Part shown: positions 17,068-24,500 of the stretch, in pieces | Layout: the number at the start of each line of letters is the position of its first letter | Position numbering within the stretch: the stretch's first letter is position 1 | Source of the DNA: Neobacillus sp. YX16 | GTDB taxonomy: Bacteria > Bacillota > Bacilli > Bacillales > Cytobacillaceae | Reading direction: 5' to 3' | NCBI RefSeq assembly: GCF_030123505.1 | Contig: NZ_CP126115.1 | Coordinates: 2,370,001-2,434,000 of the forward strand | DNA length: 64,000 nt | Translations under genes and position numbers: made by a program | The notes under the pieces: generated by a model | Seen by the model: only the letters and a program-made list of their open reading frames with translations | Database searches by the model: none | What the model was told of the DNA's origin: nothing

Positions 17068-17754
17068 ATGAGAAGAATTAATCCTGGCTCCGTCAATTCT
17101 TACATTAGATATGGGAACGTCAAAATACCAAAGAGCATACAAAGTGAGTGCCCAGAGTGTCGAAATACTATTGAATTTGTGATTAATGCTAACTTCCAAA
17201 GCAGTAAGAATGGATTGTTGACGGAGTCTAGTTGTCCTTCATGTAAAAAATCTACCGTTTTTATTATTATGACGAAGGATGGTCACGATGAAGGAGACCA
17301 CGCAGATACCTATATTTATGATGTCCAAGCGTCAAAACATCTTATTAATCATATAGAAAGTCTGCCAAATATACCTAAAGATCTTATCAGAGCATATCGG
17401 TCTGCGATTAATGTCCATCAAACACGAGAAAATTCAGCAACTGCTGTTATGTCTAAACGTGTAATTGAAAGTATTCTGAAACATTTTCTTAAAGAAAAAA
17501 GTAAAGGTCAACCTTTATCACAACAACTAGAAATCCTCCCAAATCATGTGGACTTAGCAAAGCCGATTCAATCGCTGTGCCAGTTGCTTGCCGCAGATGA
17601 ATCCTTAAATAAAATGCTTGAATTAGAAACTGAAATGGATTATGAGACAACCTCATTATTAGTTGATTTACTGGAAAATATAATTGAGTATCTCTTTGTT
17701 CTACCAGGTAAAATTGAAGTTACCCATTCCAAAATCGCAAAGAAATTTAATTAA
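17068..17754 (+). CDS. Zinc-ribbon protein with DUF4145-like helical domain
   Basis: The 228-aa product has two CxxC pairs near the N-terminus (CPEC at about 29-32 and CPSC at about 56-59) forming a probable zinc ribbon. A helical domain follows (about 105-215): SATAVMSKRVIESILKHFL and LVDLLENIIEYLFVLPGKIE. This layout recalls DUF4145 proteins, which often occur with restriction or defence genes, but none are adjacent here. CAGGAGGAT lies at a good distance before the ATG. It is followed by a weak terminator and appears monocistronic. The domain assignment is by eye and moderately sure; the function is unknown. Confidence 0.75.
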   Translation: MRRINPGSVNSYIRYGNVKIPKSIQSECPECRNTIEFVINANFQSSKNGLLTESSCPSCKKSTVFIIMTKDGHDEGDHADTYIYDVQASKHLINHIESLPNIPKDLIRAYRSAINVHQTRENSATAVMSKRVIESILKHFLKEKSKGQPLSQQLEILPNHVDLAKPIQSLCQLLAADESLNKMLELETEMDYETTSLLVDLLENIIEYLFVLPGKIEVTHSKIAKKFN

Positions 17755-17759
17755 TCAAT

Positions 17760-17786
17760 AAACCCCTTAGTATTTAAGGGGTATTT
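17760..17786 (+). terminator. Short terminator-like hairpin
   Basis: ACCCCTTA pairs with TAAGGGGT around a 5-nt loop just past the stop at 17754; the T tract is weak. Confidence 0.55.
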
Positions 17787-17886
17787 CAGTGTTGCAAACA
17801 ATTATTGGAATTTGGGTGTCATGATTTCTTCCGTATACATACAATTTTCATAGAGATATTTGGAGGATGACGGAGGAGATGGAAAA

Positions 17887-18237
17887 ATGAAATTCGAAAT
17901 GCAAAAAGCGATAATCCTAGCGGAAAATATTAAAAGTTTTATTAAATTTGTTCAAAGTCAAAAAAGTAAAAACAATTTTAGAATAGATACAAATAAACTG
18001 TATCAAATAAAACTTATTATTGAAGAATATAAATTTCAAATAGTTGCAGAGGAACTTATAAGAATAAACCAGTTTGATTGGGATGAAAAGTACACGCATT
18101 ACTTATTGGACCAATTTCATAGAGGAATAAACATCATTGAAGAATACGTGAAAAATAACTACAGTGAATTATTTATATTAACCGCAAGATTATATACATT
18201 AAAAAACCTTAGCACAACATTTTCTAAAATGGCATAA
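17887..18237 (+). CDS. Hypothetical helical protein (116 aa)
   Basis: I do not recognise this protein. The frame extends to a TTG at 17860, but GGAGGAG at 17872-17878 fits the ATG at 17887 (MKFEMQKAIILAENIKSF). The product is mostly charged helix without membrane segments or cysteines, ending TLKNLSTTFSKMA. A short upstream frame with its own GGAGG (ATG at 17867, MTEEMEK) overlaps the start as ATGA and could couple translation. AT-rich codon use resembles an accessory gene. No operon partner. Confidence 0.6.
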   Translation: MKFEMQKAIILAENIKSFIKFVQSQKSKNNFRIDTNKLYQIKLIIEEYKFQIVAEELIRINQFDWDEKYTHYLLDQFHRGINIIEEYVKNNYSELFILTARLYTLKNLSTTFSKMA

Positions 18238-18421
18238 GAAAATCTTTACCAAATTGGCGCAGATAAGTGAGTCTTTTCTATTTTGTAAATATAAAGTACG
18301 GAGCGTATATTTTGATAAATTAATGTGATTAGGAGAAAATAATAATCGGATAAAAAATGATTTGAGAATAGTTTTAATGTCTTGAAGCTATTCATTCAAG
18401 TTAAAAAAGGCGGTTTTATAT

Positions 18422-18889
18422 ATGTTTAAAAACTTATTTAAAAACAAAAAGATTGAAAGTGAAACCACGATTTTGCAGCCATTAGAAGGGGAAATTGTTC
18501 CTCTAGATGTTGTTCCAGATCCAGTGTTTTCTCAAAAAATGATTGGTGATGGTTTTGCAATAAATCCAACAAACGGGAGTGTTGTTTCTCCTGTTGATGG
18601 AGAAGTAATCAGTGTATTTCCAACAAAACATGCGGTCAGCATAAAGTCTAATGGTGGCAGGGAAATCTTAATTCATGTGGGACTTGAAACAGTCGGCCTA
18701 AATGGTGAAGGTTTTACAGCGTTTGTAAGTGATGGTCAAAATGTCCAAAAGGGTCAAAAGCTGCTTGAAGCTGACTTCCAATCCATTAAAGACAAAGTAC
18801 CTTCAATTATTACACCAGTGATATTTACCAACTTGGCTGAAAACGAAAGAGTGGTCATTGAAGAACAAGGAATAAGAATTACTAAGTAA
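18422..18889 (+). CDS. PTS system glucose-type EIIA component, stand-alone
   Basis: The 155-aa protein is a complete EIIA(Glc)/Crr-type domain: GEIVPLDVVPDPVFSQKMIGDG, SPVDGEV, then His70 and His85 (EILIHVGLETVGLNGEGF). His85 is the expected phosphorylation site and His70 its partner, 15 residues apart as in E. coli Crr (75/90). It takes phosphate from HPr and passes it to an EIIB domain. No EIIB or EIIC is adjacent, so it probably serves EIIBC permeases encoded elsewhere that lack their own IIA. It lies just upstream of the rhamnose region, but rhamnose is not a usual PTS sugar, so a link is not implied. Confidence 0.93.
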   Translation: MFKNLFKNKKIESETTILQPLEGEIVPLDVVPDPVFSQKMIGDGFAINPTNGSVVSPVDGEVISVFPTKHAVSIKSNGGREILIHVGLETVGLNGEGFTAFVSDGQNVQKGQKLLEADFQSIKDKVPSIITPVIFTNLAENERVVIEEQGIRITK

Positions 18890-18918
18890 CAAAAAGAGTG
18901 TGATTCCTAAAATACCGG

Positions 18919-18960
18919 AGGGACGGTTCTCCTGGCTTTTTTGCCAGGAGAACCGTCCCT
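18919..18960. repeat. 18-bp perfect inverted repeat / terminator (GGGACGGTTCTCC type)
   Basis: AGGGACGGTTCTCCTGGC pairs perfectly with its complement at 18943-18960 around a six-T loop. It lies 30 nt after the EIIA stop and can work as a terminator, though the T tail is short. The GGGACGGTTCT core is a sequence I associate with REP-like repeats dispersed in Bacillus genomes, so it may be one copy of a mobile family. Confidence 0.7.
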
Positions 18961-19022
18961 TTGGTTTTGTAATCAAAAATAACCAAATAAAAAACAAATA
19001 TAAACAAATATTAATTTATATA

Positions 19023-19051
19023 TTCAAAAGTAAACAAAAGTGTATTATAAT
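19023..19051 (+). promoter_or_regulatory. rhaEW promoter with AAACAAA repeats
   Basis: TTCAAA (19023-19028), a 17-nt spacer and a perfect TATAAT (19046-19051) form a likely SigA promoter 42 nt before the start. The spacer and flanks hold several AAACAAA motifs (from about 18995 to 19080). The same motif clusters before rhaR and rhaD, which marks it as the probable RhaR operator. Confidence 0.65.
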
Positions 19052-19092
19052 AAGTTACAGAAGTTAACAAACATACAAACGGGGGATTTCGG

Positions 19093-21162
19093 ATGGTAAA
19101 AAATTATTGGGATAGTGAAAAGGCAGCACAAGTATCTAAAGGGGTAGAAGAATTAGTGTATCGTTCCAATTTGATTGGATCAGATCGTGCCGTATGTAAC
19201 TGGGGTGGCGGCAACACTTCTATGAAAACAACGGAAAAAGATTTCCGCGGACGTGATATAGAGGTTATGTGGGTAAAAGGAAGCGGTTCTGATTTAGCAA
19301 CAATGAAGGCGCATAACTTTACAGGCTTAAGCTTAGAGGATATTCGCCCATTATTTGAACGTGATGAAATGACAGATGAAGATATGGTTGCATACCTTTC
19401 ACATTGTATGATTGACAGCAAGCACCCAAGAGCTTCCATCGAAACGTTATTGCATGCATTCTTACCATTTAAACATGTTGACCATACACATCCAGATTCA
19501 ATTATTAGCCTTTGCTGTGCCGATAATGGTAAAGAGCTAGCAGAAGCGATTTTTGGAAATCGTTTTGTTTGGGTACCATATGTACGCCCTGGGTTCACCC
19601 TTTCCAAAATGATCGCTGAAGGCGTAAGAAACAATCCAAATGCAGAATTAGTATTAATGGAGAAGCATGGGCTTGTAACTTGGGGGGAAACCTCAGAAGA
19701 GTCTTATGCAAAAACAATTGAAATCATCAATGAAGCAGAACAATTTATAAATGACCGAGTAAATGAGGAAACTGTATTTGGCGGTCAAAAATTCGTATCT
19801 CTATCTGACGAAGAAGCAACTAGCATTCTAGCAAAAGTAATGCCAATCATTCGCGGTGCTGTAAGTGAAGAAAAGAAAATGCTGTTAACGTACGACCGTG
19901 GTGAAGATGTTCTTCAATTTGTTAACAGCTATCAGGCACCTGAGCTATCGCAAATTGGAGCAGCATGCCCAGACCACTTAGTTCATACAAAAATGGTTCC
20001 ACTATATATCAATTGGGATCCACAAACGAAAGATGTTGAGGCATTAATTGCTATTGTAAAAGAAGGTATTGCGAGCTTCAAAGAAGGATACAAAGCTTAC
20101 TTTGACCGTAACAAAAATGAAGGCGACAAAATGTTTGAACCAGCTCCACGTGTTATTTTAATTCCTGGAGTAGGTATGGTGAATTCAGGTAAGGATGTAA
20201 ATAATTCAAGAGTAAGTGGTGCTTTATACCACCGTGCAATTGCAGTTATGAAAGGTTCTACAACTCTAGGAAGCTTTGTTTCTTTAAGTGAAAACGAATC
20301 TTACAATGTAGAATACTGGCCATTAGAATTATATAAATTAACTCTTGCACCAGCTGAAGCTGAATTTTCTAGAAAAGTAGCATTCATCACTGGTGGTGCA
20401 GGCGGTATTGGTAGTGCAACAGCTCGCCGTATCGTATCTGAAGGCGCACATGTTGTGTTGGCAGATTTAAATCTTGAAGGCGCAGAAAAAGTAGCAGCAG
20501 AAATTAACGAGCAATACGGTGCTAATCGTGCACTTGCTGTTAAGATGGATGTTACAAGCGAAGAGCAAGTACAAGCCGCTTTCGATCAAACAGCTCGTAC
20601 CTTTGGCGGTGTAGACATTATCGTTAACAATGCAGGTCTTGCTACATCTAGTCCATTTGATGAGACTTCTCTTAAAGAGTGGAACTTAAACATGAATGTG
20701 TTAGGAACAGGTTATTTCTTAGTAGCCCGCGAAGCATTCAAGCAAATGAAAGGCCAAGGCATCGGCGGTAACATGGTATTTATCGGTTCGAAAAACTCTG
20801 TTTACGCTGGAAAAAATGCAGCAGCTTACAGCTCTGTGAAAGCAATGGAAACACACTTAGCAAGGTGTATTGCAGCAGAAGGCGGAGAATTCGGAATTCG
20901 TGTAAACTCTGTTCTTCCAGATGCGGTTCTTCAAGGTTCTGCCATATGGGGATCAAACTGGCGTGAAGAACGTGCGGCAGCATACGGAATCCACCCAGAT
21001 CAATTAGAAGAACACTACCGTAAGCGTACGACACTACTAGTTAATATCTACCCATCAGATATTGCTGAATCCATTGCATTCTTTGCTTCTTCAAAATCTG
21101 AAAAAACAACAGGTTGTATGTTAACCGTTGACGGCGGAGTACCAGCCGCTTTTACTAGATAA
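19093..21162 (+). CDS. rhaEW: Bifunctional rhamnulose-1-phosphate aldolase / lactaldehyde dehydrogenase
   Basis: This 689-aa fusion matches B. subtilis RhaEW (YuxG). Residues about 20-400 form a class II aldolase/adducin domain with zinc-binding histidines in FKHVDHTHPDSIIS and EKHGLVTWG. Residues about 430-689 are a short-chain dehydrogenase with AFITGGAGGIGSATA (NAD-binding), NNAGLA and the catalytic YSSVKAME. It splits rhamnulose-1-phosphate into DHAP and lactaldehyde and oxidises the lactaldehyde to lactate. It has its own promoter and terminator (21307). The rest of the rhamnose genes lie 6 kb downstream, past a polysaccharide lyase gene. A second aldolase, rhaD, is present at 31510. Confidence 0.95.
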   Translation: MVKNYWDSEKAAQVSKGVEELVYRSNLIGSDRAVCNWGGGNTSMKTTEKDFRGRDIEVMWVKGSGSDLATMKAHNFTGLSLEDIRPLFERDEMTDEDMVAYLSHCMIDSKHPRASIETLLHAFLPFKHVDHTHPDSIISLCCADNGKELAEAIFGNRFVWVPYVRPGFTLSKMIAEGVRNNPNAELVLMEKHGLVTWGETSEESYAKTIEIINEAEQFINDRVNEETVFGGQKFVSLSDEEATSILAKVMPIIRGAVSEEKKMLLTYDRGEDVLQFVNSYQAPELSQIGAACPDHLVHTKMVPLYINWDPQTKDVEALIAIVKEGIASFKEGYKAYFDRNKNEGDKMFEPAPRVILIPGVGMVNSGKDVNNSRVSGALYHRAIAVMKGSTTLGSFVSLSENESYNVEYWPLELYKLTLAPAEAEFSRKVAFITGGAGGIGSATARRIVSEGAHVVLADLNLEGAEKVAAEINEQYGANRALAVKMDVTSEEQVQAAFDQTARTFGGVDIIVNNAGLATSSPFDETSLKEWNLNMNVLGTGYFLVAREAFKQMKGQGIGGNMVFIGSKNSVYAGKNAAAYSSVKAMETHLARCIAAEGGEFGIRVNSVLPDAVLQGSAIWGSNWREERAAAYGIHPDQLEEHYRKRTTLLVNIYPSDIAESIAFFASSKSEKTTGCMLTVDGGVPAAFTR

Positions 21163-21166
21163 AATA

Positions 21167-21289
21167 ATGCAAAATATAAGCGTTGTTCATTTGGTGGAGA
21201 TATTAAATAGGTCCATTGAGTTAAACCTACAAAAAGAATTTATTGATTTAATAGTTAGTGAAATTAACAATAAACGAAATACTCTTTAA
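21167..21289 (+). CDS. Sda-like small protein (40 aa), possible sporulation checkpoint paralogue
   Basis: A complete frame starts with ATG 5 nt after the rhaEW stop and ends TAA at 21287-21289. From residue 9 it reads LVEILNRSIELNLQKEFIDL followed by IVSEINNKRN. That lines up with the helical hairpin of B. subtilis Sda (pattern L..E......E.NL...FI.LI..EI..R). Sda inhibits the sporulation kinases KinA/KinB. The copy is slightly shorter than usual (about 46-52 aa). There is no convincing ribosome binding site, so it may be translated by coupling to rhaEW, or be a relic. The rhaEW terminator follows at 21307, which places it in the same transcript. Confidence 0.5.
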   Translation: MQNISVVHLVEILNRSIELNLQKEFIDLIVSEINNKRNTL

Positions 21290-21306
21290 AGTACTAATCC
21301 AAAATC

Positions 21307-21339
21307 AAGACTCTCTATCAATAGGTAGAGAGTCTTTTC
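21307..21339 (+). terminator. rhaEW transcript terminator
   Basis: AAGACTCTCTA pairs with TAGAGAGTCTT around an 8-nt loop, followed by TTCT. Confidence 0.85.
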
Positions 21340-21473
21340 TATCCTACTTTTGTTCTTCAAATACTTAATAAGTAGTAGGTAAAAATACACATTTTTTGCC
21401 AAGCACTGATTTTTAAACATTAATAACTGATATCTATCTAACTAAAAGGTAGTAAATGGAGCTATTATACAAT

Positions 21474-21487
21474 TGGAAACGCTACCA
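21474..21487 (+). promoter_or_regulatory. cre-like site upstream of the rhamnogalacturonan esterase-lyase
   Basis: TGGAAACGCTACCA agrees with 12 of 14 positions of the CcpA consensus TGWAANCGNTNWCA and sits 87 nt before the start codon. Catabolite repression of a secreted pectin-degrading enzyme is expected. Confidence 0.65.
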
Positions 21488-21573
21488 AAGTAGTGGAAAG
21501 GGGATGATTTTGGAGGAGTAAATTAATGGAGTAATCAGATAATGAAATAAGAGTTAGTGGGGGAGGAAGTTTT

Positions 21574-24500
21574 TTGAGGATGAAAAGAAAAAAACAGAGC
21601 AAGTTATTTGCAGTTGTTCTAAGTCTATTGCTAATTTTAACCTCTTTACCTGCAGTGCCAATTGAAGCGGCAGCTGAAGAACCATTGCTATCCAAAAAGT
21701 TTGATTTTGGTACACCATCAAGTTCCGTTCAAGAAGGCTATATTAAAGTTTCTTCAGACACAGCTTATTCGGCAGAAGCAGGCTACGGTTTTGCTGATAT
21801 CTCCAAGGTAACCTCAACAGATCGTACAACATCAGACCCTTTGAAATCAGATTTTGTTTCTACAACCGGGACTTCCTTTAACGTGGATCTGCCAAATGGC
21901 GATTATTCGATTACTGTCATTGCAGGAGATGAAACAGACAGTACCGATGTAGGTGTAAAGGCAGAAAATATTCAGAAAGTTCAAAATGCCGCAGTTGCAA
22001 AAGGTAATTATATCGAACGTACATTTGAGATTTCACTAGTTGATGGTCAATTAAATTTCGAATTTACAGGCACTAATCCAAAAGTTAATGGAATGACCAT
22101 TGAGAAACTTCCAGAAAGAGCGGCGGGTGAACTTCCAACTGTGTATATTGCAGGGGACTCAACAGTTCAAACCTATGATGATTATTGGAGACCTGAAGCC
22201 GGATGGGGTCAAATGATTCCGCGCTTCTTCAGCTCAGATGTATCCTTTAAAAACCACGCCATTGGCGGAAGAAGTACAAAGTCATTTATTAATGAAGGTC
22301 GTCTAGATAACATTTTAAGAGAAATCAAACCAAACGATTTTTTCCTAATTCAATTCGGTCACAATGATGCAACTATCAGTATTCCAGAAAGATATGCATC
22401 GGTACCAGATTATCAAAATTATCTAAAAACCTATATCAATGGCGCACGCCAGCGTGGTGCAACTCCTATCCTTGTAACTCCTGTTGGCAGACGTGATTTT
22501 AACGTCTCGACAGGAAAGTTTAATGTCAGCTTTCCAGAATATGTTCAGGGTATGAAGGAAGTAGCAGCAGAAATGGATGTCGACGTCGTCGATTTAAGTG
22601 CACGCAGTGTTGCCTATTACGATACCATTGGCCCTGAAGGAAGTCTTTCTGTATTTTTACATACAGATCCAGGCGTTTATACTGCTTTCCCAAATGGTTC
22701 CCAGGATAATACACACTTCCAAGAATACGGTGCCATTCAGCTTGCACGTTTAGTGTCAGATGAAATTAAAAATCTGAATATTCCACTTTCTCAGTTTGTT
22801 ACAGGTATAGAACCTCCTGCAAATGTTCCTGCTAAACCAACGAATGTTGCAGTAAGCAGCATTAGTAATGCGGGTGCACTTGTAACCTGGACTAAGGTAG
22901 AAGGGGCAGATATTTACAAGATTTACAGAAAACTTTCAACTGACAGCGATTATAAATTGGTAGGTACCTCAACCATTCCTCAACTGAATACTACAGGAAT
23001 GGAAGAAGGGAAGACCTATGATGTTTATGTAATTGCAGTTAATGGAAAAGGTGAATCTGAATTATCAGCTGTAAAACAATTTACAACGAAAAAAGCAACA
23101 TTAAAGTTTGACTTCGGCTTAGCAGGTAATCCAATTGCTGAGGGTTATACGGGAGTCAATCTTTCAACCGTATATACACCTGATAGAGGATATGGAATCG
23201 TAGATCCTCAAGGTATGATTGGCCGTGACCGTGGTACGGGTGGAGATCTTCTTCGCGACTGGTTAGGTTATTTTAACGTGGGTTGGAAATTTAATGTGGA
23301 TTTACCTAATGGTCTTTATGCAGTAAAAGTCTATGTTGGTGATTTCTTAGGAAGTGCCAGAACTACTTTGGCTGTCGAAGGTCAGGATTATGGTTCAATT
23401 TCTGCACCTAACAAGAACTATACAACCAAGATTGTTTCTCAAGTTTCAGTCAAGGATGGTCAGATGAATTTTAGTTTCGGAGGTACCACAGGTATTGTAA
23501 ATGGTGTTGAAATAACTCCAATATTGATTGCTCCTTCTGAACTGAAATTGGATGAAAAGTCATTAGATGCTGAAAATCCATTTGTAACTTTTTCATGGAA
23601 GGTAGTAGACGATGCGGCAAAGTATAATGTTTATCGAAAAGTTGCAGGGACAAGTGAATTTACCTTAGTTGGCAGCTCTACTACAACAACTTATACTGAT
23701 AACACCGTGGATGTTGGAATGGAATATCAATATGTTGCTACCACAATAGATAATGCCAATGTGGAAACAGATCCATCACTGCCTCTTAAAGTGGTAATGA
23801 TTGATCCGTCGCAGCCAGTTCCTGCTGTACCAGGAAATTTAAAGGTTGAAGAAGTAAATAAGAAGGACCTTACGTTTAGTTGGGAGCAAGTAGAAGGAGC
23901 AATAACGTATAATGTGTACCGTTCTAAAAAGGAGAATGGGACATACGATTATATCGGTAAAACAAAAACTACTTCTTACAAAGATGAAAGTGTATTAACT
24001 ACCATTGCTTATTTTTATAAGGTAGCTGCTGTGAATGCTGGTGGAATTTCTGAGCAATCTGAAATATTAAAAACTCCAGCAGTAACAAAACTTAAACGTC
24101 AAATGGAAGATCTTGATCGTGCACCTGTTGCGATGAAAACAGAAGAAGGTGTTTTTGTCAGCTGGAGAATGCTCGGAACCGATCCTGAGAGTATTAGCTT
24201 TAACGTCTATCGTGATGGTGAAAAGATCAATTCTGAAGCCATTGTGGCGAGTACAAACTATGTTGACAAAGATGGAAAAGCTGAATCAACGTATGAAGTG
24301 CGTGCGGTAATTGACGGAAAAGAAAGAAAGTCAAAGGATACCACGAATGTATTGAATCAAAATTATTTTGATATTCCGCTTCAAAAACCAGTGGATGGTA
24401 TAACCCCACTTGGCGATCCATATTCATACCGTGCAAATGATGCGAGTGTCGGTGATTTAGACGGTGATGGAAAGTATGAACTAGTATTAAAATGGGATCC

